DNA from: Streptomyces venezuelae
GTDB lineage: Bacteria; Actinomycetota; Actinomycetes; Streptomycetales; Streptomycetaceae
Assembly (NCBI RefSeq): GCF_008642315.1
Contig: NZ_CP029192.1
Coordinates: 1,922,001-1,986,000, forward strand
DNA length: 64,000 bases
Reading direction: 5' to 3'
In this document: positions 25,320 through 34,506 of the stretch, in pieces
Layout: each line of letters opens with the position of its first letter
Numbering within the stretch: the first letter of the stretch is position 1
Notes under the pieces: generated by a model
What the model was told of the DNA's origin: nothing
The model's database searches: none
What the model saw: only the letters and a program-made list of their open reading frames with translations
Translations under genes and position numbers: made by a program

Positions 25320-26601
25320 CGGAGGCGGTGTCCGTGGCCGTGCGGTGCGCCTCATCGGGGTGGTGCGCCTCATAGGGGTGGTGTGACGGGTCGGGGCGGT
25401 GCGGGTCGTGGCGGGCGATCAGGGCGATGACGAACGCGACCGCCGCGGCCGCGCTCCCGAGGGCGAACGCCGCCCCCGCCCCGTGCGACTCCGCGAGGCG
25501 TCCGGCCACCGCGAGCGTCACCGCCTGGCCCCCGACGAACGCGCTCGCCGCGAACGTCATGCCCTCGGCGAGCCGCTGCGGCGGCACGGCGCGCTCCGTC
25601 AGCGCGAAGCCGGTGATCAGGTTCGGGGCGTAGATCGCACCGAACAGAGTGACCACTGTGTAGAGGCCCATCAGGCTGTCCGTCCACACCAGGGGCAGCG
25701 ACAGGAGCGCCGCGGCGGCCGTCGCCACGCGCCAGCGCGCGATCAGCCCGAAGCGCTCGGGCAGGGCGGCCATGGAGAGGCCGACCACCGCGCTCATTAC
25801 ACCCATCGCCGCGTACACGAGACCCGCCTGGCCCGGCCGGCCGAGCTCGTCGGTGAGCGCGGTGATGCCCGCGCCACATGCTCCGAGCAGCACCCCCAGA
25901 AACAGGAGCCCCACCCGCACCACATACACGGAGCGCGGAAGGCGCGGGCGTCCGCCACGCGCGCGTGCGGGGCCCTCGGCGGCCGCCTTGGGCGTACGTC
26001 CCGTCGGGTGCAGGGCGAAGGCCGTGCCGCAGACGGCGACCAGGAGCGAGGCGAGGCCGAAGGCGTACGCCGGGTGGCCCGCGACGGACGCGAGGCCCAC
26101 CAGGGCGGGCCCGAGGACGAAGGACAGCTCGTCCATGGTGCTCTCCAGCGACAGCACCGTCCCGGCGAGCCGGTCGTCGCCGCCCTTGGCGCGGACCAGC
26201 GGGACGACACGGGCCCTCGCCAGTGGGCCGATCCCCGGGATCGTCGCGCCCGCCAGCGCGCCGAGGGCGACGAGGGCCGGTGTGGGCAGGTCGGCGAGGG
26301 CGCCCAGCGTGTACGCCGCGATGGCCACGGCGTTGACGAGGGAGAAGGCGAGGACGACGGAGCGCTGACCGCGCCGGTCCGCGAGGCGCCCGACGAACGG
26401 GCCCAGGGTCACCTGACCGAGCGCGAGCGCGCAGGCGACGATCCCGCCGGTGGCCAGCGATCCACTGGTCTCGGTCACCAGCAGCACACTGCCGAACTGG
26501 ATCATGGCCACGGGAAGCCTGCCGAGGAACGAGACGACGGGGAGCGGCACCCCCGTCATCCGGAGCACTGTGCGGTACGCGTCCCGTGTCTTCTCAGCCA
26601 T
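25294..26601 (-). CDS. MFS transporter (drug efflux-like)
   Basis: The 435-residue protein has about twelve membrane segments in two halves, the inter-domain loop being TGRTPKAAAEGPARARGG. The loop 2-3 signature GPFVGRLADRRGQRSVV fits major facilitator antiporters. The C-terminal tail is His/Pro/Asp-rich (HDPHRPDPSHHPYEAHHPDEAH). The stop codon lies inside the end of glgX. Substrate is unknown. No ribosome site stands before the ATG, which is only 81 bases from the divergent treY. Confidence 0.88.
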   Translation of the reverse strand: MAEKTRDAYRTVLRMTGVPLPVVSFLGRLPVAMIQFGSVLLVTETSGSLATGGIVACALALGQVTLGPFVGRLADRRGQRSVVLAFSLVNAVAIAAYTLGALADLPTPALVALGALAGATIPGIGPLARARVVPLVRAKGGDDRLAGTVLSLESTMDELSFVLGPALVGLASVAGHPAYAFGLASLLVAVCGTAFALHPTGRTPKAAAEGPARARGGRPRLPRSVYVVRVGLLFLGVLLGACGAGITALTDELGRPGQAGLVYAAMGVMSAVVGLSMAALPERFGLIARWRVATAAAALLSLPLVWTDSLMGLYTVVTLFGAIYAPNLITGFALTERAVPPQRLAEGMTFAASAFVGGQAVTLAVAGRLAESHGAGAAFALGSAAAAVAFVIALIARHDPHRPDPSHHPYEAHHPDEAHRTATDTASVTPDAAAP

Positions 26602-26682
26602 CGTCCGACGCTAACGACGCCGTCGCCCCGACACGCATGAGTCGATGACACGAAAGCCTCCCGAGCGGGTACGTACGTTCGC

Positions 26683-29250
26683 ATGACGCGCATGACGCCG
26701 GAGCGCCCCGGCCCCGCGGTACCGCCGCCGCCCACCGCCACGTACCGGCTCCAGCTGCAGCCGGACTTCCCCTTCGCGGCCGCCGAGGCGGCCGTCCCCC
26801 ATCTGGCCTCGCTCGGTGTCTCGCATCTGCACCTGTCGCCGGTGCTGGAAGCCGTGCCCGGTTCCACGCACGGCTATGACGTCGTGGACCACGCGCGCGT
26901 GCGGGACGAGCTGGGCGGCGAGGACGGGCTGCGGTCCCTGTCCCGTACCGCCCGGCAGTCCGGGCTGGGTCTGGTCGTGGACATCGTGCCGAACCACATG
27001 GCGGCGGTGCCCCGGCACAACCGCGCTCTCTGGGAGGTGCTGCGCGAGGGGCCCCGCTCGCCCTACGCGCGCTGGTTCGACATCGACTGGGACGCGGGCG
27101 GCGGGCGCGTCCTCATGCCCTTCCTCGGCGGCAGGCTCGGCGACGAGCTCGGGCAGCTGCGGGTCGACGGCGACGTACTGCGCTATCACGACCACGCGTT
27201 CCCCCTCCGGGAGGGCACGGCGGGGCTGCCGCTCCCGCAGCTCCTGGACGCCCAGTGGTACCGCCTGTCCTGGTGGCGGCTGGCCCGCACCGAGCTCAAC
27301 TACCGGCGCTTCTTCACCATTTCCGATCTCATCGGGGTGCGCGTCGAGGACCCGGACGTCTTCGACGCGACACACGGGACGATCCTGCGGCTGCTGCGCG
27401 AGGGTGTCGTCGACGGGCTGCGGATCGACCACCCGGACGGCCTCGCGGACCCCGGGGCGTACCTCCAGAAGCTGCACGAGGCGACCGGTGGGCGGTGGAC
27501 GGTCGTCGAGAAGATCCTCGCCGACGGAGAGCGTCTGCCCGCCGCCTGGCCCGTGGCCGGCACCACCGGCTACGACGCGCTGCGCCACATCGACGGCGTC
27601 CTCGCCGACCCGGCCGGTGCCGGTGAACTCCTCGGCCAGTACCGGCGCTTCGCCGCGGCGCCCGCCGACCGGGGCGGCGACTGGGACGCGACGGTGCGCC
27701 GGGCCGCGTACAAGGTCGTCACCCGCGAACTGGCCGCGGAGGTGGACCGCCTGACGCGCGCGGCGGGCGCGATCTGTGCGGCCGTCCCCGCGCTGCGCGA
27801 CCACGCACCGTGGGCGCTGCGCACCGCCCTCAGGGAGCTGCTCGTCCGGCTTCCCGTCTACCGGCCGTACGTCTCCGGGGGCGACGCGCCCGAGACGGTC
27901 CTCACCGAGCGTGCCGCCGAAGAGGCCAGGACGGCCTTCAGCGTGCCCGAGGAGGCCCGGGCGGTCGATGTCGTACGGGACTTGGCACTGGGCCGCATCA
28001 GGGCGGTCGGAGAGGCCGTGGAGGCCGCGGGCGCCATGGAGGAGTTCCGCGCCCGTTTCGCGCAGACCGCGTCCGCGCTGCGCGCCAAGGCCGTCGAGGA
28101 CACCGCGTTCTACCGGCACGCGCCGCTGCTGTCGGCCGCGGAGGTCGGCGGCGCCCCCGAACGGCCCGCGGTGCCCGTGGAGGAGTTCCACGCGTACTGC
28201 GCGCGCGTGCAGCGCGACTGGCCCTACTCGGGCACGGTCCTGACGACCCACGACACCAAGCGCAGCGCGGACGTGCGGGCCGGCATCTCGGTCCTGACGC
28301 AGTGCCCGGGCCGGTGGGCCGACCTGCTCGCCGAGGTCACCGAGCAGACCTCGCGGATGGGCGGCACGGGCGCGCCCGACCCCCAACTGGCCTGGGCGGC
28401 CTGGCAGACGGCCGTCGGCTTCGGCTTCCCCTACGACCAGCGGCTGCAGAACGCCCTCCTGAAGCACGTGCGCGAGGCGGGCCTGCACACGAGCTGGACC
28501 GAGCAGAACGAGGCATACGAGAAGGCGGTGGCCGCGTTCGTGGAGGCGGGCCCCTGCGGGCCGCCGCTCTACGCGGTGGCGTCCTTCGCGCGGGAGATGG
28601 ACGCCCACGTGCGGGCGAACGTCCTGGGGGCGGCGCTGCTGCACCTGACGATGCCCGGCGTGCCCGACGTCTACCAGGGCACGGAGGGCGAGTACCGCGC
28701 GCTGGTCGACCCGGACAACCGGCGGCCCGCCCGCTTCCAGCCGCACGTCCTGGAGCGGCTCGACGCGCAGCGGGAGCGCTGGGACCTCTCGGAGGAGAAG
28801 CTGGCGCTCACCGCGACGGCCCTGCGGTTGCGGGGGCAGCGGCCCGAGCTGTTCGGCGGCGGGGCGACGTACGAGCCGCTGGCCGCCGAGGGGCCCGGCG
28901 CCGGGCACTGTGTGGCGTTCGTCCGCTCCGGGGAGATCGTGACGGCCGTGACACGGCTGTCGCTGCGGCTCGCGGACGCGGGGGGCTGGCGGGGGACGGA
29001 GCTCGCGCTCCCACCGGGCCGCTGGTCCGATCTGCTCGCTCCGGAGCGGGGGTTCGAGGGGCACGCGCGCGTGGAGGAGCTTTTCGCCACGTCGCCTGTG
29101 GCGCTCCTCGCGCGCGCCTCCGAAGCCGACGAGGTCGGGGATGCCGGGGAGGCCGGGGAGGCTCCCCTTGCGGCCGGTGAGGCTCCTACTGGGGCCGTAC
29201 GAGGAGAGTCCGCGGACCGCGGGTCAGCAGCCCCCGGGGAGCCGGTCTGA
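26683..29250 (+). CDS. treY: Malto-oligosyltrehalose synthase TreY
   Basis: The 855-residue GH13 enzyme converts the reducing end of maltodextrins to a trehalose unit by intramolecular transglycosylation. N-terminal TATYRLQLQPDFPF and LHLSPVLEAVPGSTHGYDV are diagnostic of TreY. Active-site regions are DIVPNHM, GLRIDHPDG (Asp249), TVVEKIL (Glu276) and TTHDTKRS (Asp524). A second ATG at codon 4 is also possible. The last roughly 45 residues are Gly/Ala/Glu-rich, are not part of the family and overlap the convergent P450 gene. treZ lies 3.5 kb downstream on the same strand and glgX just upstream, giving the whole glycogen-to-trehalose route. Confidence 0.95.
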   Translation: MTRMTPERPGPAVPPPPTATYRLQLQPDFPFAAAEAAVPHLASLGVSHLHLSPVLEAVPGSTHGYDVVDHARVRDELGGEDGLRSLSRTARQSGLGLVVDIVPNHMAAVPRHNRALWEVLREGPRSPYARWFDIDWDAGGGRVLMPFLGGRLGDELGQLRVDGDVLRYHDHAFPLREGTAGLPLPQLLDAQWYRLSWWRLARTELNYRRFFTISDLIGVRVEDPDVFDATHGTILRLLREGVVDGLRIDHPDGLADPGAYLQKLHEATGGRWTVVEKILADGERLPAAWPVAGTTGYDALRHIDGVLADPAGAGELLGQYRRFAAAPADRGGDWDATVRRAAYKVVTRELAAEVDRLTRAAGAICAAVPALRDHAPWALRTALRELLVRLPVYRPYVSGGDAPETVLTERAAEEARTAFSVPEEARAVDVVRDLALGRIRAVGEAVEAAGAMEEFRARFAQTASALRAKAVEDTAFYRHAPLLSAAEVGGAPERPAVPVEEFHAYCARVQRDWPYSGTVLTTHDTKRSADVRAGISVLTQCPGRWADLLAEVTEQTSRMGGTGAPDPQLAWAAWQTAVGFGFPYDQRLQNALLKHVREAGLHTSWTEQNEAYEKAVAAFVEAGPCGPPLYAVASFAREMDAHVRANVLGAALLHLTMPGVPDVYQGTEGEYRALVDPDNRRPARFQPHVLERLDAQRERWDLSEEKLALTATALRLRGQRPELFGGGATYEPLAAEGPGAGHCVAFVRSGEIVTAVTRLSLRLADAGGWRGTELALPPGRWSDLLAPERGFEGHARVEELFATSPVALLARASEADEVGDAGEAGEAPLAAGEAPTGAVRGESADRGSAAPGEPV

Positions 29251-30460
29251 ACCCGGACGCCCAACGCAGCCCCGGCAGGGCGTCGAGCAGGGCGCGCAGG
29301 CCGTACTCGGCGGTGCGGGCGGCGAGCTCGGCGCCCGGGCAGGCGTGGCGGCCGGCGCCGAGGGCGAGACGTCCTGGGTCCGAGCGGAGGATGTCGTAGC
29401 GGTCCGGGTGGGCGAACCGGGCGGGGTCCCGGTTCGCCGCGCCGACCAGGCAGGCCACGACCGTTCCCGCGGGCAGGGGCGCACCGGCCACGGTGACGGG
29501 GCGGACCGCGCGGCGCAGCACCACGGGGGCGGGCGGGTCGCGGCGCAGGGACTCCGCCCAGGCGGCGGGGATCAGCGCGCGGCGTGCGCGGAGGAGGGCC
29601 AGTTGGTCCGGGTCGTCGAGGAGGTTGGCGAGGAACGAGGCGAAGGCGAGGGCGGTGGCCTCTCCGCCGCCGCCGAGCAGCGAGCCGACGAGTCCGCACA
29701 CGGCCTCGTCGGAGAGCGGCCTGCCGTCGACCTCGGCGCCGCACAGCACGGACAGCAGGTCGGCGCCCGGTCGGGTCCTGCGGCGCGCCAGGTGCGGGCG
29801 CAGGCAGGCGTCCAGTTCGTGGTGGTGGCCGCCGAGGTGGGTGAGGCCGCCGCGGCACCACTCCTGGACGCGGGCGGTGTCTTCGTAGGGCAGGCCCAGG
29901 GCCGCCATGACCGCGGCGGTCGGCAACCACTGGCAGAACTCGGTGAAGAGGTCGGCCTCCTCGCGGGCGGCGATGCGGCGGGCCAGCACGTAGGCGGTGC
30001 GGGAGGCGCCCGCGGCCAGGGCGGCGACGGCGCGGCCCCGCAGCGCGGGCTCGACCAGGGCGCGGTGGGCGCGGTGCGTGTCGCCCTCCATGTGCGTGAG
30101 GGTCCGCCCCGGCGGCACCGCGACGAGGCCCTCCTGGCCGAGCGCCCCGCACACGTCCGCGTACCGGCTCACGACCCACGCCCCGAGCAGTTCGTCCCGC
30201 ACCAGCGGAAAGCTCTCGCGCAGCACGCGGAACACGGGGTACGGGTCGCTCGCGACGCCGGGCGACGCGAGGCTGGGCGGCGCCGCCCGGGGCGCCCGCG
30301 ACGCCCGGGGCCGGGTGTCCACGGGGGCGCACGACATGAACGGCGGGGGGCGCACGGCTGCCGCTGCGGAACCGGTGCTCAGAGCGGACGGGACGCGCGG
30401 AGCGGGACGTGTTTCCGGCGGGGGTATCGGGCCGTCCGGCGGGACGGGAGGGCAGCGCAC
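29186..30460 (-). CDS. Cytochrome P450
   Basis: The 424-residue protein starts at a GTG preceded by GGGAG. An N-terminal extension of about 55 Pro/Ala/Arg-rich residues precedes the P450 fold. The heme loop is LALGAGRHACPGAELAA with thiolate Cys374. The ExxR pair is in AESLRR. The I-helix reads LLGGGGEATALAF, with Gly-Glu-Ala-Thr at the oxygen-activation site where AG-[DE]-[DE]-T is usual. It is a soluble class I-type P450 needing ferredoxin, but no ferredoxin gene is adjacent. The substrate cannot be predicted. It overlaps the 3' end of treY by 65 bases. Confidence 0.92.
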   Translation of the reverse strand: MRCPPVPPDGPIPPPETRPAPRVPSALSTGSAAAAVRPPPFMSCAPVDTRPRASRAPRAAPPSLASPGVASDPYPVFRVLRESFPLVRDELLGAWVVSRYADVCGALGQEGLVAVPPGRTLTHMEGDTHRAHRALVEPALRGRAVAALAAGASRTAYVLARRIAAREEADLFTEFCQWLPTAAVMAALGLPYEDTARVQEWCRGGLTHLGGHHHELDACLRPHLARRRTRPGADLLSVLCGAEVDGRPLSDEAVCGLVGSLLGGGGEATALAFASFLANLLDDPDQLALLRARRALIPAAWAESLRRDPPAPVVLRRAVRPVTVAGAPLPAGTVVACLVGAANRDPARFAHPDRYDILRSDPGRLALGAGRHACPGAELAARTAEYGLRALLDALPGLRWASGFRPAPRGLLTRGPRTLLVRPQ

Positions 30461-30641
30461 CGCGGGGCTCCCACCTGTGCGTCGGCGCGGCGAGCGGCCG
30501 CGCGGGTGTGATCCAGGAGATCACTCGGCGGCCTCCGCCGCAGTTCGCGTACGTCCGTTCGAGTGAGGGCCGCCGTCGCGTCGGGACGGCCGACGCGTCC
30601 TTGACACGTCTACCGGGGCATGGGGTACTTCGATTGCCTCA

Positions 30642-31964
30642 GTGGTGAACCGGACGGGGGGCCAACTGGCGGTGCAGCACTATCCGAGTGTTCCTGAACT
30701 CGTCTTCTCCGCGCGACAGTTGGCAGCTCACCGTCCCGAACTGGCTTCCCTGCGCGAAGTGGGAACCTCGCGCGCGGGGCGGCCCCTGCACCTGCTCTCC
30801 ATAGGGCACCGTCCGCTCTCCACAGCACCCCGCCCGCGCGCCGTCCTCGTCGTCGCGGGCGCACACGCCAACGAGCCGACCGGCGGTTCCACGCTGCTGC
30901 ACATCGCCGAGCGGACCCTGCGCGATCCACGGCTGCGCGGCGACACCTCCTGGCACTTCCTGCTCTGCGCGGACCCGGACGGCGCGAGCCTGCACCGCAC
31001 ACCCGCCCCGCGCACCCTCCTCGACTACCACCGGAACTTCTTCCGCCCCGCGGGTCCCGAGCAGCCGGAGTGGTCGCCCTCCGTCCTGCCGCCCGACCGG
31101 CTGCCGCCGGAGACCCGCGCCCTGAACGCCGTCATCGACGAACTGCGCCCCTACTTGCAGGTGTCGTTGCACTGCACCGACCTGGGCGGCAGCTGGATAC
31201 AGCTCACGAAGGACATTCCCGGCCTCGCGGAGCCGTTCGCCAAATCGGCTGCGGAACTGCACATTCCGGTGGAGACGGGGGCGTCTGACGCCGCGGGCTG
31301 GCCGGTCTCGGGACCGGGCGTCCATGTGCTGCCGCACCCCGGCACCGACGCGGCGTACCCGAGCCTGCCCGAGGACGCCCGGCGCACCACCTGGCACCGC
31401 ACCCACCGCTACGGCGGACGCACCGCGATCATCGAGGTCCCGATGTGGGCCAGCGACCTGGTCGACGACCCGCAGACGCACCCGGCGCCCGCGCGGGCGA
31501 TGCGGACGCTAGCGGTGCGGCTGCGGCGGGACGCGCGCCTGGTGGAGGACATCCTGGCCGAGGCCCTGCCACGGCTCTCCCACGACGGCGGCGCCGGTGG
31601 CCTCGACGGGCCGCTGCTGCGGGCCGCGCGGTGGGCGCTCGCGTTGGTGCCGGGCCTCGCCGACGACTGGCGGCGGCTGCCGCCCGCCGACACGTCCCGG
31701 GCGTACATCGGAAGCGTCGACGCCTTCGGCAGGCGCCTGCCGCTGCGGGCCGCGGCCATGCTGCTGCGGGTCCTCGACGAGGCCGGCGACCGTGCGGCGC
31801 CACGTCTTGAGATGCTCGTGGCGCAGTGGAGCGAGGCGTTCGCCGAGCGGTTCAGAGCCCGCTGGGTGCCGCTGGAGGACCAGGTGGAACACCAGTCGCG
31901 CACCACGGTCGCCGCCGCGTGGCACGCGCGCGTGGAGGCCGACGGCGACCGCGCGGCGCTTTGA
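30642..31964 (+). CDS. M14-family zinc carboxypeptidase-like protein
   Basis: The 440-residue protein shows the M14 zinc ligands His75 and Glu78 in GAHANEPTGG and His177 in VSLHCTD. The catalytic Glu is Glu265 in TAIIEVPMW. No signal peptide is visible, so it should be cytoplasmic. The C-terminal 170 residues are helical and not part of the peptidase core. There is no Shine-Dalgarno before the GTG doublet at 30642/30645. A TTGACA at 30601 sits about 40 bases upstream, so the message may be leaderless. The gene is divergent from the P450. Confidence 0.8.
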   Translation: MVNRTGGQLAVQHYPSVPELVFSARQLAAHRPELASLREVGTSRAGRPLHLLSIGHRPLSTAPRPRAVLVVAGAHANEPTGGSTLLHIAERTLRDPRLRGDTSWHFLLCADPDGASLHRTPAPRTLLDYHRNFFRPAGPEQPEWSPSVLPPDRLPPETRALNAVIDELRPYLQVSLHCTDLGGSWIQLTKDIPGLAEPFAKSAAELHIPVETGASDAAGWPVSGPGVHVLPHPGTDAAYPSLPEDARRTTWHRTHRYGGRTAIIEVPMWASDLVDDPQTHPAPARAMRTLAVRLRRDARLVEDILAEALPRLSHDGGAGGLDGPLLRAARWALALVPGLADDWRRLPPADTSRAYIGSVDAFGRRLPLRAAAMLLRVLDEAGDRAAPRLEMLVAQWSEAFAERFRARWVPLEDQVEHQSRTTVAAAWHARVEADGDRAAL

Positions 31965-32000
31965 CGCCCACGCCCGACCGCCTGCGTCCGCGAGCGGTTC

Positions 32001-32570
32001 TCAGGTCGTCGAGAGACGGAACGCCATCCGGCCGAAGCTCACCGAGTCGCCGTCCTGGACGATCGCCGCCCCGGTCACCCTGCGGCCGTTCACGGACGTG
32101 CCGTTCGTCGAGCCGAGGTCGCGCAGCACCCACACACCGCCCTGCCGCCGCAGCTCGGCGTGGACCCGGGAGACCGTGTCGTGGCTCAGCCGCAGGCCGT
32201 TGGCGGGGTCGCGGCCGATCCGCAGCGGGAAGGCGCTGTCGGGTGAGGGCAGCAGCAGCTTCGGCAGCCGCTCGGCCTGCCAGGCCCTGCGCAGCTTCAT
32301 CGTGAACCCGGAGACCGCTCCCACACCGCCGAGCACCATGCGCGACCAGCGGCCCTCGGTCCGCAGGTCGTCGGTGAGGGCGGCCAGTTCGTCGGGCCGC
32401 CTGGCGGCGAGCACGAGCTCCATGCGCCGCAGGAACGTGTCGTGCGAGAGCCTGCCGACGGCCGCGCCCTCCTTGAGTGCGTCCAGCGCCCTGTCGCGCT
32501 CCGCGTCCGTCACCCGCGCGGGGTACGTGGAGAACTCGAAAGAGGATGTCACCAGGGAATTGTCCGTCAC
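32001..32570 (-). CDS. DUF1707 and FHA-domain protein
   Basis: The protein has 189 residues from a GTG at 32568-32570; the start is uncertain because no good ribosome site is seen. The N-terminal DUF1707 motif reads RVTDAERDRALDALKEGAAVGRLS...RRMELVLAARRPDELAAL. After a linker comes an FHA domain: RIGRDPANGLRLSHDTVSRVHAEL followed by DLGSTNGTSVNG, holding the Arg, Ser, His and Asn that bind phosphothreonine. It is a probable adaptor reading Ser/Thr-kinase signals. It is divergent from treZ with a 137-base gap. Confidence 0.85.
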   Translation of the reverse strand: MTDNSLVTSSFEFSTYPARVTDAERDRALDALKEGAAVGRLSHDTFLRRMELVLAARRPDELAALTDDLRTEGRWSRMVLGGVGAVSGFTMKLRRAWQAERLPKLLLPSPDSAFPLRIGRDPANGLRLSHDTVSRVHAELRRQGGVWVLRDLGSTNGTSVNGRRVTGAAIVQDGDSVSFGRMAFRLSTT

Positions 32571-32707
32571 TCGCGGCCCGGGTGTCCAGAACGGGGAGTT
32601 CGAGCGCCGTTCGATCGATTTCCGGACGGATCCCCCCACGGACCGAGGGTTTCTGACGCACCATGGGACACACGGTGTGACGGACAGCGGACGAGGGAGA
32701 ACCGTCG

Positions 32708-34453
32708 GTGAGGTTCGAAGTGTGGGCGCCGGATGCCGAGCGGGTCGTGCTGGAGTGCGCGGGGGCCACGCGCGCGCTGGAGCGCGACGGGGGCCGCGCG
32801 GGGTGGTGGTCGGGGGAAGCGGCGGCCGAGGACGGCACCCTGTACGGCTTCTCGGTGGACGGCGGGCCGGTCCTGCCCGACCCGCGCTCGCGCCGCCAGC
32901 CGGAGGGGCCCGACGGGCTCAGCGCGGTCGTCGACCACGACCGGTACGCGTGGCGCACGCCGTGGGCGGGGCGCGGGGTGCGGGACGCGGTCCTGTACGA
33001 GCTGCACGTGGGGACGTACACGCGCGAAGGGACGCTCGACGCGGCAGCCGACCGGCTCGGACACCTGGCGGAGCTGGGCATCACGCACGTGGAGCTGATG
33101 CCGCTGTGCCCGTTCCCCGGGCGGTACGGCTGGGGGTACGAGGGGGTGTCGCTCTGGGCGGTGCACGAGCCGTACGGCGGGCCCGAGGCGCTGAAACGAT
33201 TTGTCGACGCGGCGCACGCGCACGGCCTCGGCGTCGTCCTGGACGTCGTCCACAACCACCTCGGCCCCTCCGGCAACTACCTGCCCGCGTTCGGGCCGTA
33301 CTTCACCGAGACGCACCAGACGCCGTGGGGCGCCGCCGTCAACCTGGACGCGCCCGGCTCGGACGAGGTGCGCGCGTATCTGACGGGCAGCGCCCTGGCC
33401 TGGCTGCGCGACTACCGCATCGACGGCCTCCGCCTCGACGCGGTGCACGCGCTGGTGGACACGCGCGCGTGCCACTTCCTGGAGGAACTCTCCGTCGCCG
33501 TCGACTCCTTGGCCGCCGAGCTCGACCGGCCGCTGGCCCTGATCGCCGAGTCGGACCTGGGCGACCCGCGGATCGTCACCCCGCGCGCGAGGGGCGGCCT
33601 CGGTCTCCAGGCGCAGTGGAACGACGACTTCCACCACGCGCTGCACACCACGCTCACCGGCGAGGCGCAGGGCTACTACGAAGACTTCGCTCGCGCACCG
33701 CTGGCCGCTCTCGCCAAGACGCTGACACGCGGCTTCTTCCACGACGGGACGTACTCGACGTTCCGCGGCCGCGCCCACGGACGCCCGGTGGACCGCGCGC
33801 GGACCCCCGCGTACCGCTTCCTCGGCTACGCGCAGACGCACGACCAGATCGGCAACCGCGCCCTGGGAGACCGGCTTTCGGCCTCCCTCTCCCCCGGCCT
33901 GCTCGCCTGCGCGGCCGCGCTCACCCTGACGAGCCCGTTCACACCGATGCTCTTCATGGGCGAGGAGTGGGGCGCCACGACGCCCTGGCAGTTCTTCACC
34001 GACCACACGGACCCCGAACTCGCGGAGGCCGTACGCCGGGGCAGGCGCAGGGAGTTCGCGGCGCACGGGTGGGCCGCGGAGGACATCCCCGACCCGCAGG
34101 ACCACGGGACCCGCGACCGGTCGTGCCTGGACTGGTCCGAGCCGGCGAAGGGCCACCACGCGCGGCTCCTCGCCTGGCACCGGGAACTGATCGCCCTGCG
34201 GCGCGCCCGCGGCGATTTGACCGACCCCGACCTCGCGGCGGTGCGGGTCGTGTACGACGAGGGAGCCCGCTGGTTCGCGTACCGGCGCGGGGATCTGCGG
34301 ATCGCCGTGAACTTCGGCAAGGAGCCCGTCACCGTGCCGCTGGACGGGCGCCACGCGCGCGTGCTCGCCGCGTGGGAGCCGGTCCAGGCGCCCGGCGCGG
34401 ACGGAGTGGTGCGACTGCCGGCCGAATCGTGCGTGATCCTGGCAACGGCGTGA
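32708..34453 (+). CDS. treZ: Malto-oligosyltrehalose trehalohydrolase TreZ
   Basis: The 581-residue GH13 enzyme starts at a GTG preceded by GGGAG. It has an N-terminal beta-sandwich (MRFEVWAPDAERVVLE), then the barrel with DVVHNHLG, GLRLDAVHAL (nucleophile Asp244), IAESDL (Glu281) and QTHDQIGNR (Asp379). It releases free trehalose from the ends made by TreY. No TTA codon is present here, unlike glgX. Confidence 0.95.
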   Translation: MRFEVWAPDAERVVLECAGATRALERDGGRAGWWSGEAAAEDGTLYGFSVDGGPVLPDPRSRRQPEGPDGLSAVVDHDRYAWRTPWAGRGVRDAVLYELHVGTYTREGTLDAAADRLGHLAELGITHVELMPLCPFPGRYGWGYEGVSLWAVHEPYGGPEALKRFVDAAHAHGLGVVLDVVHNHLGPSGNYLPAFGPYFTETHQTPWGAAVNLDAPGSDEVRAYLTGSALAWLRDYRIDGLRLDAVHALVDTRACHFLEELSVAVDSLAAELDRPLALIAESDLGDPRIVTPRARGGLGLQAQWNDDFHHALHTTLTGEAQGYYEDFARAPLAALAKTLTRGFFHDGTYSTFRGRAHGRPVDRARTPAYRFLGYAQTHDQIGNRALGDRLSASLSPGLLACAAALTLTSPFTPMLFMGEEWGATTPWQFFTDHTDPELAEAVRRGRRREFAAHGWAAEDIPDPQDHGTRDRSCLDWSEPAKGHHARLLAWHRELIALRRARGDLTDPDLAAVRVVYDEGARWFAYRRGDLRIAVNFGKEPVTVPLDGRHARVLAAWEPVQAPGADGVVRLPAESCVILATA

Positions 34454-34506
34454 TCCTCGCGACCGCGTAACGTCGGAGCCCACCTACGGGAGGCGGATCA
34501 CGGGAC

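Noticed and set aside
30601..30641. A confident -35/-10 promoter for the M14 gene
   Set aside because: TTGACA is present, but the possible -10 (TACTTC) is 19 bases away and weak. I mention leaderless translation only as a possibility.
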